Source: Sphingomonadales bacterium (GTDB lineage Bacteria > Pseudomonadota > Alphaproteobacteria > Sphingomonadales > Sphingomonadaceae). From it: 46,022 nucleotides of DNA. How positions within the stretch are numbered: the first letter of the stretch is position 1; the number at the start of each line of letters is the position of its first letter. The notes beneath the pieces are model-generated. The model searched no databases. It was not told where the DNA came from and was given only the letters and a program-made list of their open reading frames with translations. Of this stretch, positions 18,628 to 26,953 are shown one piece after another. The stretch lies in assembly GCA_012032285.1 (NCBI GenBank), contig JAAURJ010000021.1, forward strand, positions 1 through 46,022, read 5' to 3'. The position numbers and the translations under genes were made by a program.

Positions 18628-20322
18628 CTATATCTTCCCTTCCTGTAATAGCTCGACGGCATGGGCCGATGCACGCGCCGATAAAGCCATATAGGTCAAA
18701 GAGGGATTCTGACAGGCGCTTGATGTCATCGCTCCGCCATCGGTGCAGAACAGATTCGGAATATCGTGCGATTGGTTCCACGCATTGAGCACCGATGTTT
18801 TGGGATCGCGGCCCATGCGCACCGTCCCCATTTCATGAATACCCTTTCCAGGTTCGGCTGCTTCGGCATTGCTGTGGACGACTTTATAACCGAGTTTTTC
18901 GCACATCTCCCTAGCATCAGCGCTGATCTTTTCGGCCATTTTTCTTTCATTCTCGCCATGCTCGCATTCGATATGGGGGATGGGCATACCCCATGCATCC
19001 TTCTTGGCCGGGTTCAACGTGACACGGTTATGAGCATAAGGCAGCATCTCGCCAAAACCAGAGATGCCCAGTTGCCAGCCGCCGGGACCGGCCAGACTGT
19101 CTTTCCATTCGCCTCCAATACCGGGGCGGTTGCTGCCCCTTTCCCAATCTTTGCGCGATATACTGCCTTGATAACCATAGCCGCGAACGAAATCCAAACC
19201 TTCATCGTCCAGATTTCTGAATCGCGGAATATAAAGGCCATTGGGACGGCGGCCAAATGTCGTGCGATCTTCAAAACCGCTTACTTCGGCTGCGGTCGAT
19301 ATTCCGAACAGATGATCCATCAGGTTTCGGCCTAGCTGATCAGAGCTATTTGCCAAACCGCGCGGGGCGGCTTCATTGGCACTGTTCAGCAGGATTTGCG
19401 CACTGGTGATGGCCGATGCATTCAGGAATACCATACGCGCGGTATAGGTTGTCGGCTTCTTTGTGACGCTATCGACGACCTGAACGCCCGCCGCGCGGCC
19501 CGTTTTTGGATCGGTGATAACCTTCATGACAACAGCGTTCGGCACAAGTGTCATCAACCCTGTTTGCTTGGCGGCTGGCAGGGTTGCCGATACGCTGGAA
19601 AAATAAGCGCCAAAACTGCAACCTCGCGCACAATAATTACGAAATTGACAGGCACCGCGGCCCAGCGACTCTTGTATTTTTGTTACTTCGCTCAAATTGG
19701 CATTGCGCCCCGGGATGACTTTGCGGCCATCAAATGCTTGCGCCACACGGTTGGCAAAATCTTGCTCAACACAGTTGAGGCCCATGGGTTTTAGAAACTG
19801 GCCATCGGGTAATTGGGGCAGCCCCTCTTTCGTGCCGGAAATTCCGGCAAAGGTTTCCACATGGTCATACCATGGCGCTAGGTCGGCATAGCGGATAGGC
19901 CAATCTACGCCATGACCGTCTTTTTTATTGGCTTCAAAGTCGATATCGGAAAGCCGATAGCTTTGCCGCGCCCACATCAATGACCGGCCACCTACATGAT
20001 AGCCCCTTATCCAAAGGAATGGCTTGTCTTTGGGTGTGGTATAAGGATGCTCGCTATCTTTCACCCACAAATGTTTTGTCGCGGTGTTAAATCCGCCCCA
20101 TTGGGACTGGATGGCGTAGTCGCGCTCGGCTTCTTCCTGAGGGATTTTATTCCCATTTTCGAGCTCCCAAGGATTGTCAAAATCCCGGTAGTCTGTTGTC
20201 GGATCGATATTGCGACCCCGTTCAAGAACAACCACCTTCAAACCCCGTTCGGTCAGTTCTTTTGCGACCCAGCCGCCGCTCATACCGCTGCCCACTATAA
20301 TGGCATCAAAATCGCCGCTCAT
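18628..20322 (-). CDS. GMC-family FAD oxidoreductase, glucoside 3-dehydrogenase/gluconate 2-dehydrogenase-like catalytic subunit
   Basis: This 564-residue flavoprotein begins 'AIIVGSGMSGGWVA' (FAD Rossmann loop, residues 8-20) and has GMC block 'GYHVGGRSLMWARQ'. The motif Cys225-x5-Cys231-x3-Cys235 resembles the iron-sulfur-binding Cys set of bacterial glucose and glucoside-3 dehydrogenases of the GMC type. The C-terminal catalytic region contains 'IHEMGTVRMG' and 'CQNPSLTYMALSARAS'. It has no signal peptide of its own. The four-base overlap with the Tat-exported small subunit gene upstream fits the known hitch-hiker export model. GAGGAGG lies six bases before the start. Predicted role: periplasmic oxidation of a sugar or glycoside hydroxyl, likely C3, with electrons passed to a cytochrome not encoded here. 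Confidence 0.85.
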   Translation of the reverse strand: MSGDFDAIIVGSGMSGGWVAKELTERGLKVVVLERGRNIDPTTDYRDFDNPWELENGNKIPQEEAERDYAIQSQWGGFNTATKHLWVKDSEHPYTTPKDKPFLWIRGYHVGGRSLMWARQSYRLSDIDFEANKKDGHGVDWPIRYADLAPWYDHVETFAGISGTKEGLPQLPDGQFLKPMGLNCVEQDFANRVAQAFDGRKVIPGRNANLSEVTKIQESLGRGACQFRNYCARGCSFGAYFSSVSATLPAAKQTGLMTLVPNAVVMKVITDPKTGRAAGVQVVDSVTKKPTTYTARMVFLNASAITSAQILLNSANEAAPRGLANSSDQLGRNLMDHLFGISTAAEVSGFEDRTTFGRRPNGLYIPRFRNLDDEGLDFVRGYGYQGSISRKDWERGSNRPGIGGEWKDSLAGPGGWQLGISGFGEMLPYAHNRVTLNPAKKDAWGMPIPHIECEHGENERKMAEKISADAREMCEKLGYKVVHSNAEAAEPGKGIHEMGTVRMGRDPKTSVLNAWNQSHDIPNLFCTDGGAMTSSACQNPSLTYMALSARASAHAVELLQEGKI

Positions 20323-20816
20323 GCTGCCTCCTCCTCAAGCTTTACGCAGGGGTCATAACGACCTGGAACCAATTCAAATTTAGCGATTTCGGTTTGGTAT
20401 CTTTCGCTGCCAAAATAGCCGAGCATCATTAACTCTTTAAGCATTTTCCAATCTTTATTATCTTTGCCATAAGCGGCGGCATCAAATTCGCTTAGGGCAG
20501 CAGTGGCCTTCGCATCGTCCATTTTTTCAAGCGCGACCAGATGCGGATTCCCGATTAGAGAGAGCAATTTTCCGCGGGTCTCTTTGCTGGCCCAATTGGC
20601 GATCAGCTTTTCCACAAAACCAGCAGCATCGACATCGCTCGCACCGAATGTTTTGGTTCGCGGGATCATGATTTCACCGATCCTCTCTAGCCGCTTTTTG
20701 ACATCGGCAGCCATGCTATATGGTGCATCCTGCCATGAGCAGCCAGGCAGTGCAGTGAGCGCAGCAGCGCCGCCCACAAGCAATATCGCTTCCTTCAGGA
20801 AGTCCCGTCGATCCAT
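20319..20816 (-). CDS. Gluconate 2-dehydrogenase subunit 3-family protein (Tat signal, hitch-hiker subunit)
   Basis: From ATG 20816 (GGAGAGGAG upstream), this 165-residue protein starts 'MDRRDFLKEAILLVGGAAAL' with a twin-arginine motif and then 'ALPGC', a lipobox-like Cys near residue 26. The remainder is the alpha-helical subunit-3 domain ('IGEIMIPRTKTFGASDVDAAGFVEKL', 'LMMLGYFGSERY'). In LacA/LacC-type glucoside 3-dehydrogenases this small subunit carries the GMC subunit through the Tat pathway. It is the first gene of the minus operon, and the GMC gene overlaps it by ATGA. Confidence 0.85.
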   Translation of the reverse strand: MDRRDFLKEAILLVGGAAALTALPGCSWQDAPYSMAADVKKRLERIGEIMIPRTKTFGASDVDAAGFVEKLIANWASKETRGKLLSLIGNPHLVALEKMDDAKATAALSEFDAAAYGKDNKDWKMLKELMMLGYFGSERYQTEIAKFELVPGRYDPCVKLEEEAA

Positions 20817-20913
20817 AGATTCTCCTCTCCTATTCCGGCATCCGAATTTTCTTCTGGCGCCCGTGTCATTTATTGTGCATAGTTTTTGCGCAAAAGCAAT
20901 AGAAAGCAATCAA
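20817..20913. promoter_or_regulatory. Divergent promoter region with 12-bp perfect palindrome (20884-20895)
   Basis: These 97 bases separate the GMC operon (minus) from the ThuA/GH105/lyase operon (plus). TTTTGCGCAAAA at 20884-20895 is a perfect palindrome suited to a dimeric regulator that could control both directions. The AATAATCA motif of the other promoters is absent. Confidence 0.4.
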
Positions 20914-21692
20914 ATGCAATCACTATTCATGATCAGACTTTTTCTTGCCGCCGCTTTGTTTTCGGCGCTGTTCCCGGCCATGGGCGCACAAGCTCGCCAA
21001 GCCAAAGCAGAAACCAAGCAACAAGCGGTGCTTATTTTTTCACACACCACCGGATTCCGGCACAAGTCCGTTGAGACAGGGGTGGCGGCTGTGGCCGAAA
21101 TGGTTCGCGCAAAAGCAATGCTGCCCGTGGCGAGCGAAGATATTTCGATATTCACAAAAGGGAATTTGTCAGCATATCGGGCAATTATTTTTGTCAGTAA
21201 TACTACCAATCCAAAAGAAGAAGCATCGGACTGGTTGACCGGAGACGCAGCGGCAAATTTTAAGGCTTGGTTGGGTAAAGGCGGCTCTGTGGTTGGAATT
21301 CATGCCGCATCGGATTCGCATTATTTTCAGCCATGGTATGGAAAATGATAGGCGGCTGGTTCCAAAGCCACCCGCGCGGAACCTATGCCGCAACGCTCAA
21401 GGTTGAAGATGCCTCGCATCCGTCCACCAAAGTCATTCCAAAAAGCTTTATTAGAACCGATGAATGGTATGCGTTCAAGGATTTTGACCCCGATGTGACT
21501 TTGCTCGTCACGCTAGACCCGCTTTCAATTGGTCAACCAGCAGGCCCACCATGGCCGGTCAGCTGGTCACGTGAATATGGCGGCGGCCGGATATTTTATA
21601 CTTCGATGGGGCATACTGTTGAAAGTTTTTCTGAGCCGGTTTTTCTGAAACATATCGAGGGCGGTCTCGATTGGACCTTAGCAAAGAAGTAA
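20914..21692 (+). CDS. Exported ThuA-domain (trehalose-utilisation-like) protein; frameshift in A-run at 21342-21345
   Basis: ATG 20914 (or 20929) opens a signal peptide ending near 'MGAQA'. The ThuA fold follows: 'VLIFSHTTGFRHKSVETG', 'YRAIIFVSNTTN', 'GGSVVGIHAASDSHYFQPWYGK'. The frame then stops, but one extra A in the AAAA run at 21342-21345 joins it directly to 'MIGGWFQSHP', 'DEWYAFKDFDPDV' and 'PWPVSWSREYGGGRIFYTSMGH', the normal C-terminal half. The restored length is about 259 residues. ThuA-domain proteins occur in 3-keto-sugar pathways and near uncharacterised glycan genes. Being first in the operon with GH105 and the lyase, it probably processes a keto- or lactone intermediate in the periplasm. 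Confidence 0.8.
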
Positions 21693-21735
21693 ATAAGCAA
21701 ATCCGGGGCAAAGCCGGAGAGAGGAATTATAAACA

Positions 21736-22907
21736 ATGAAATCCGTTTCGGCTGTTGCCGCTGCGATCATATTGGCGGCGCTTGCCGGTTGCACGGCAAA
21801 CTCCGCCGTTCGGACACCACTTAGTGCTGCATCTTCTTCTGTTGAACAATCAATCATTGATCAGATGACCAAAGTTGCCGACTGGCAATTGGCGCATATG
21901 ACGTCCGAAAACTATGCCATCCGCAAACCGTCAAGGCAGACTTGGGTAACGCGCGGTGGGTTATGGGCACTTTCTATGTCGGTCTTGCGGACGCGGCTGA
22001 TGCTTTGGAAAGGCCAGATTATGACAAGGCGCTGAAGGATATTGCTGTTGCGGATGGCTGGCGCTTGGGTGACCGGTTGACGCACGCTGATGATCATCTT
22101 GTTGGCTTGATCCATGCCCGTTATGCTATTCGGGAAAATAATCTGGATTATATTGCGCCTGCACGCGCAAGTTTTGATCAGATTATTGCCAAAAACCCTC
22201 AGGTTTCTCTGGAATTTATTGAAGTTCCCGGTGTTGAAAGCGAATGTCAAGAGCGCTGGTGCTGGGCAGATGCCCTTTATATGGCCCCTGCGGCTTGGAT
22301 GGCGGTGGGCGTGGCGACAGGTGATGATCGCTATATTGCCTATGCCGACAAAGAGTTCTGGGCTGCCGCCGACTATCTTTATGACAAGGAAGCGAAACTG
22401 TTTTTCCGCGACAGCCGTTTCTTTCCCCAACGCGGACCCGATGGCGAAAAGGTTTACTGGGCCCGCGGAAATGGCTGGGTTTATGGCGGGATCGTCAATA
22501 TCCTGCGCACAATGCCCCAAAAAGATCCGCGGCGGGCCCGTTATATCAAATTGTTCAAAGAAATGTCGGATGCCCTGGTCGCTGTTCAACAGGATAATGG
22601 ATTCTGGCACACGTCGCTTGCTGCTCTGCGCCCCGAACCGCCCGAAACCAGCGGTACGGGCTTTTTCACTTACGGACTGGCTTGGGGCGTGAATGAAGGT
22701 ATTTTGAAAGGCCCGGAATATGTCCGCGCGGCACGATTGGGCTGGGCCGGGTTAACCCAATATGTCGATGCAGATGGCCGGCTGGGTTATGTGCAACAAG
22801 TAGGCGACCGGCCCGGTGATGTCCGGCCGGGCGATATGCAATTTTATGGTGTCGGTGCTTATCTGCAAGCGGGCGGCCAAATGTTGAAATTGGAGAGCCG
22901 GAAATGA
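21736..22907 (+). CDS. GH105-family unsaturated uronyl hydrolase (lipoprotein); frameshift at 21917-21918
   Basis: The start ATG 21736 follows AGAGAGGAA by about nine bases. The N terminus is a lipoprotein signal ending 'LAGC'. The frame breaks after 'SENYA'; one extra C in the CC at 21917-21918 joins it to 'HPQTVKADLGNARWVMGTFYVGL', a normal GH105 N-terminal helix. The (alpha/alpha)6 barrel continues with 'THADDHLVGL', 'WCWADALYMAPAAW' (catalytic Asp region), 'KVYWARGNGWVYGG' and 'ETSGTGFFTYGLAWGVN'. GH105 enzymes hydrate and cleave the 4,5-unsaturated uronic acid that polysaccharide lyases leave at the non-reducing end. The overlapping lyase gene downstream matches that job. Restored length is about 390 residues. 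Confidence 0.87.
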
Positions 22908-24313
22908 ATAAACGGATCCATAGCGCAGTTTGCATGGCATTGCTGTCTAGCGCTGCGCCACCAATATCTTTGGCGCAAACCGGGGATAATGCACCGTCCG
23001 CTGCCACGGAGTTACCGAAACTGGTCGAATGGGATGACACGAAATTCCGAAGCAGGATCGAGGCCATCGACCTGACATGGGCCGGGCACCGCGCCCGCGC
23101 CGATATTCTAATGACTGAGGATAATCAGCTTATCGGCTATTATGATGCGAACCGCCAGTTGACGATCGCCTACCGCAAAGGATTGGGCAATCCATGGAAT
23201 TATCACAAGCTGCCTTCTTGGCTGGGTTGGGATAGTCACAACAGCGTGGCCCTTGGCGTTGATGAGGCCGGTTATATCCATGTTATGGCCAATATGCACG
23301 CGGACCCGATTGTCTATTTCCAATCGGAAAAACCATGGAATGTGCGCAGCATTGTGCAGCATAAAGGGCTGGTCAATGACGCCTATGAGGAGCGTGTTAC
23401 TTATCCGCATTTCATGAATGACAGACAAGGCCGCCTGATTGCGAAATTTCGCAGCGGCGGCAGCGGTAATGGTATAGAATTATATCATCGTTTTGATACC
23501 AAAACAAAAAGCTGGTCGCGTATGCATGGCGGCGGGCCGCTTGTCGATGGCGAGGGCGAACGCAATGGTTATTTCAAAGGCCCCGATCTTGGTCCCGATG
23601 GCTATTATCATCTGACGTGGGTGTGGCGCGAGACGCCGTCTGCGAATACCAATCATGATCTATCCTATGCCCGCAGCAAGGATCTGGATAATTGGGAGAC
23701 ATCAGACGGCAAACCGCTGACGCTACCGATGACGCTGTCAACAAGCGAGATTATCGAACCTGTGCCAGTGGGCGGCGGGATATTGAACGGACAGCACCGG
23801 CTGGGCTTTGACAGCGATAAAAAACCGATGATCAGCTATTATAAATATGATCAAAAAGGTGACACGCAAATCTATCTTTTGCGGAAAACCGCACAGGGAT
23901 GGAAATCGGACCAGATTTCCAACTGGACAGGATCACGGCAGGAATTGGACCGGCAAGGCAGCCTCGCTAATACGGTATCGGTTTCAGCCGATCCTGAAAT
24001 AGCGGCAGATGGCTCAATTACAGTGCAGGCCATACGCGACGGCGTAATTACGCAGTGGCAGGTTAATGCAAAAACGAACAAAGTGATGGCCGTAACAACG
24101 ATCAGCGATCCATTGCCCGCGCAAATCCTGTCGGAAAAGGCAAAGCGGGAAATGCCGTTTCATTTCGCCAAAGCAACCGGAAAAGGAACGGGGGTGTTTG
24201 CCGATTATGACTGGTATCTGACATGGCACGCATTACCCGCAAATCAGGATGTCGCCCGCGATGATATTCCTTCACCCTCTGTGCTCAGATTGATCCCTGT
24301 GCCCAAAAAATGA
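22904..24313 (+). CDS. Secreted BNR-4 propeller, PL24/PL25-like (ulvan-lyase-type) polysaccharide lyase
   Basis: This 469-residue protein has a signal peptide ending near 'SLAQT' (residue 25). It matches the BNR-4 seven-bladed propeller family through 'WDSHNSVALGVDEAGYIHV' and 'NMHADPIVYFQS', in which His112 and His132 lie 20 residues apart. 'ERVTYPHF' (Tyr167) and 'IAKFRSGGSGNG' (Arg183) follow. A paired-His plus Tyr/Arg arrangement is the catalytic plan described for PL24 and PL25 ulvan lyases, which cut Rha3S-GlcA/IdoA by beta-elimination. The gene overlaps GH105 by ATGA, a lyase/unsaturated-uronyl-hydrolase pair. Activity on another rhamnose-uronate polymer cannot be excluded, as BNR-4 includes other families. 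Confidence 0.75.
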   Translation: MNKRIHSAVCMALLSSAAPPISLAQTGDNAPSAATELPKLVEWDDTKFRSRIEAIDLTWAGHRARADILMTEDNQLIGYYDANRQLTIAYRKGLGNPWNYHKLPSWLGWDSHNSVALGVDEAGYIHVMANMHADPIVYFQSEKPWNVRSIVQHKGLVNDAYEERVTYPHFMNDRQGRLIAKFRSGGSGNGIELYHRFDTKTKSWSRMHGGGPLVDGEGERNGYFKGPDLGPDGYYHLTWVWRETPSANTNHDLSYARSKDLDNWETSDGKPLTLPMTLSTSEIIEPVPVGGGILNGQHRLGFDSDKKPMISYYKYDQKGDTQIYLLRKTAQGWKSDQISNWTGSRQELDRQGSLANTVSVSADPEIAADGSITVQAIRDGVITQWQVNAKTNKVMAVTTISDPLPAQILSEKAKREMPFHFAKATGKGTGVFADYDWYLTWHALPANQDVARDDIPSPSVLRLIPVPKK

Positions 24314-24691
24314 TATTGGCATAAAGCGTTCAACCGGCAATTGGCGCGAAACAATACCCCAATTGGGCGACTTTAATCATGCAATGGGTATGAATGGCGG
24401 CGGAGACCGGGTCGCCATTCGATCTGGATATGCTGCATACGCGCACGGCAGAGGTGAGCAACGATCTTCAAACGGCCGATTCTGATCGCAAGGTTATCTC
24501 GGAATTTTTGGACGCATGGGCTAATGCAGATAACAGGGAGGATAGGGATTGAAAGCAAAGGCCCGAAGGGTAACCGGCTTTACCAGCATCAGCCACTGAA
24601 CTGCTACAGGCCGGCTTGTATTAATCCCTAAATGGTTGCGGCATATTGAGCCAGTGACCAAGAAGCAGGCTCTGACGCTCTGCGCAATTCA
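24314..24691. other. Intergenic stretch with inverted repeat and a doubtful 52-codon ORF (24394-24552, plus)
   Basis: This 378-base gap separates the glycan locus from the core genome. CAATTGG at 24338-24344 is repeated inverted as CCAATTG at 24359-24365, with no following T-run. A plus-strand ORF from 24394 to 24552 encodes a 52-residue acidic peptide ending 'AWANADNREDRD' that looks coding-like in composition but has no ribosome binding site or recognised family. It may be the remnant of a deleted gene. Nothing else is evident. Confidence 0.3.
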
Positions 24692-25822
24692 TCACCCCCG
24701 TTTGAACGGCATCATTTCGCCCAGAAATGCCATTTCGCGCTGCATTGCCTTGTCTTCGCGTCGCAGGAAATCGGCTATGGCGCTGCGAAAACCGGCATTG
24801 GGAATATAATGGGCGCTATAGGTCGGCACTGGTTCATAGCCGCGGGCCAGCTTGTGTTCGCCCTGCGCCCCGGCCTCCACGCGCGATAGGCCGCTTTCAA
24901 TCGCAAATGCGATCGCTTGATAATAACAAAGCTCAAAATGCAGGAACTCAATATCAGCGCTGCACCCCCAATAGCGGCCATAAAGACAGTCTGGCCCGAT
25001 CATATTCAGCGCCCCTGCCACTGGCCGACCGTCTTGATAGGCAAGGATCAGCAGCAGCTTGTCCGCCATCGCCTCTGCCATCAGGTCGAAAAACGCGCGG
25101 GTCAAATAAGGCCTGCCCCATTTGCGCATTCCGGTATCTTGGTAAAATAGCCAGAATGCATCCCAATGTTCGCTGCGGATTTCTGGGCCGTTCAGCCTTT
25201 TTATCTGAACCGCTGCCTGCGCCGCGCGTCTTTCCTTACGAACCGCCTTGCGCTTGCGCGACGCCAGTGCGGCCAGAAAATCATCAAAGCATGAATAGCC
25301 TTTATTTTGCCAATGAAACTGGCTTCCAGTGCGTATCAGCCAGCCCGCATCACGGAAAAGCGGTATCTGATCGGGTGTGATGAATGTGGCATGGGCGGAT
25401 GACAGGCCATTTTGCTGCACGGCCGCTTCGGCAGCGGTAAGCAAGGGCGCAGCCTGAGCCGGATCTTTTAGCAGCAGGCGCGGCCCCGGCACCGGCGAAA
25501 AAGGCGATGCAATTTGCAGCTTCGGATAATAACGTCCGCCCGCCTGTTCATAGGCATCGGCCCAATGATGGTCGAAAACATATTCGCCCTGGCTATGCGC
25601 TTTCAGATAAGCAGGCAGCGCTCCTATAAGCGCCCCGCCACTTTCGCGCAGCAATATCGGCGCGGCTTGCCAACCGGTTCGGTTACCGATGCTGCCCGAT
25701 TGTTCCAGGGCACAAAGGAAAGCATGGCTGGTAAAGGGGTTGCCATCATTCAGCGCGTCCCATTGCACCGCATCAATGCCCGCGACACCATTACCAATTT
25801 CCGCGATAATCTCGCTAGGCAC
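24692..25822 (-). CDS. FemAB-like GNAT family N-acetyltransferase (peptidoglycan-recognition-like, PF04339 type)
   Basis: This 376-residue protein starts at GTG 25822, eight bases after AAGG. It has the family blocks 'NPFTSHAFLCALEQSGS', 'VFDHHWADAYEQAGGRYYPKLQIASPFSPVPGPRLL', 'RKRKAVRKERRAA' and 'GALNMIGPDCLYGRYWGC...FLHFELCYYQAIAFAI', typical of the COG3146 acyltransferases that are widespread in alphaproteobacteria. It lies ten bases after the RidA gene at the end of the four-gene minus cluster. The biochemical role is not established. It is cytoplasmic, with no signal peptide. Confidence 0.82.
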   Translation of the reverse strand: MPSEIIAEIGNGVAGIDAVQWDALNDGNPFTSHAFLCALEQSGSIGNRTGWQAAPILLRESGGALIGALPAYLKAHSQGEYVFDHHWADAYEQAGGRYYPKLQIASPFSPVPGPRLLLKDPAQAAPLLTAAEAAVQQNGLSSAHATFITPDQIPLFRDAGWLIRTGSQFHWQNKGYSCFDDFLAALASRKRKAVRKERRAAQAAVQIKRLNGPEIRSEHWDAFWLFYQDTGMRKWGRPYLTRAFFDLMAEAMADKLLLILAYQDGRPVAGALNMIGPDCLYGRYWGCSADIEFLHFELCYYQAIAFAIESGLSRVEAGAQGEHKLARGYEPVPTYSAHYIPNAGFRSAIADFLRREDKAMQREMAFLGEMMPFKRG

Positions 25823-25832
25823 AATGGGAACC

Positions 25833-26309
25833 TTATTTGCCCTTCACCGCGACAATAGCATCAATTTCCACAGTGGCATCAAGCGGCAGGACTGGCACGG
25901 ATACCGCCGATCGTGCGTGCTTTCCGGCCTCGCCGAACACCGCCTCCATCAAATCGGACGCACCATTGGCAACAATAGGCTGATTGGTGAAATCAGAGGT
26001 GGAGGCGACAAACACACCCAGCTTCACGATCCGTTCCACCCGGTTCAAATCGCCCAGCGCCGCTTTCATCTGTGCGATCAGCATCAGGGCGCAGGCCTGC
26101 GCCGCGATCTTCCCATCCTCCATAGTGCGGCCCAAGGGGTTTGCAAAATCGCCGACTTTACCAGTTACCACCTGACCATTGATAAAGGGAAGCTGCCCCG
26201 AAATATAAAGCATCCCGCCTTGATGGACGGCGGGTACATAAGCGGCAATGGGCGCAGCAGGCTCTGGCAATTTATGCCCCAATTCGGCCAATTTCAGCTC
26301 TATACTCAT
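25833..26309 (-). CDS. RidA/YjgF family protein
   Basis: This 158-residue protein belongs to the Rid (YjgF/YER057c/UK114) family, in a longer subgroup of about 150 residues. Blocks include 'LYISGQLPFINGQ', 'AAQACALMLIAQMKAALGDLNRVERIVKLGVFVAS' and 'AVFGEAGKHARSAVSVPVLPLDATVEIDAIV', where the Arg in 'HARSAV' is the residue used for imine deamination in RidA. It probably removes reactive enamine/imine intermediates or acts as a related hydrolase. It overlaps the HAD gene upstream by ATGA. Confidence 0.85.
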   Translation of the reverse strand: MSIELKLAELGHKLPEPAAPIAAYVPAVHQGGMLYISGQLPFINGQVVTGKVGDFANPLGRTMEDGKIAAQACALMLIAQMKAALGDLNRVERIVKLGVFVASTSDFTNQPIVANGASDLMEAVFGEAGKHARSAVSVPVLPLDATVEIDAIVAVKGK

Positions 26310-26953
26310 ATCGTCTCCAATTCGATTTTTGGCGCAGGCAACCCCGCCCGCAATTTATCTTCTATCCAGCCATGCGCCGCTTGCCATTCATCAATCCGGG
26401 CATGGGCATGGGCGGCGGGATGTATATGCCGCGCCATTAACGGTTCACCTATCATATGCAGCCGCCACACATCGGGCTGTACCGCGCCCACTGATTCATG
26501 GTGGCTGCCAATATCGTCGATGAACAGCGACAGGCTGGGTTGAAATTCCGCAACAATCCGGGCGAGCGCGGCGCCCTTTGGCCCTTGGTTGGTGAAAACC
26601 GGCGCCTCAATTCCTATGCCCTTTAACTGTTCGCTGCGGGCTTCGGCCCGGTGGTCCTGCAAGTTGGTCAGGATAGCAATATCGGCAATCTCAGCCAAGG
26701 CGGTCATCGCCAGCACCGCCCCTTCTATAGGCTGCTGCCGGTGCATTTCGCTGTCGAAAAACCCGCCCAGCAATTCCCATATTTTAACAGGTTCGACAAA
26801 GCTGCCATCATGACGGTGGGTGAGCGAGCGGCTGAAATCATGATTATCGAAAGTGAAATCAATATCATGCGCTTCATCCACCCATTCGCGAAATGGCACC
26901 ACCATATGCAAAAGCACCTCGTCACAGTCCGAAATGATCAGCGGCCTAGCCAT
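26306..26953 (-). CDS. HAD-superfamily hydrolase
   Basis: From ATG 26953, which follows GGAAGGAA by nine bases, this 215-residue protein starts 'RPLIISDCDEVLLHM', the DxD motif I of HAD phosphatases. Motif II is the Thr/Asn region in 'IAILTNLQDHRAEAR', and motif III/IV ends 'SLFIDDIGSHHESVG' with paired Asp. A cap segment lies between residues 20 and 95. It is cytoplasmic, and the substrate is unknown. The gene overlaps DUF3572 upstream by eight bases and RidA downstream by four. Confidence 0.83.
   Translation of the reverse strand: MARPLIISDCDEVLLHMVVPFREWVDEAHDIDFTFDNHDFSRSLTHRHDGSFVEPVKIWELLGGFFDSEMHRQQPIEGAVLAMTALAEIADIAILTNLQDHRAEARSEQLKGIGIEAPVFTNQGPKGAALARIVAEFQPSLSLFIDDIGSHHESVGAVQPDVWRLHMIGEPLMARHIHPAAHAHARIDEWQAAHGWIEDKLRAGLPAPKIELETI

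Noticed and set aside
20503-20913. Upstream extension of the ThuA frame
   Set aside because: It runs antisense through the subunit-3 gene. The signal peptide clearly begins at 20914/20929.
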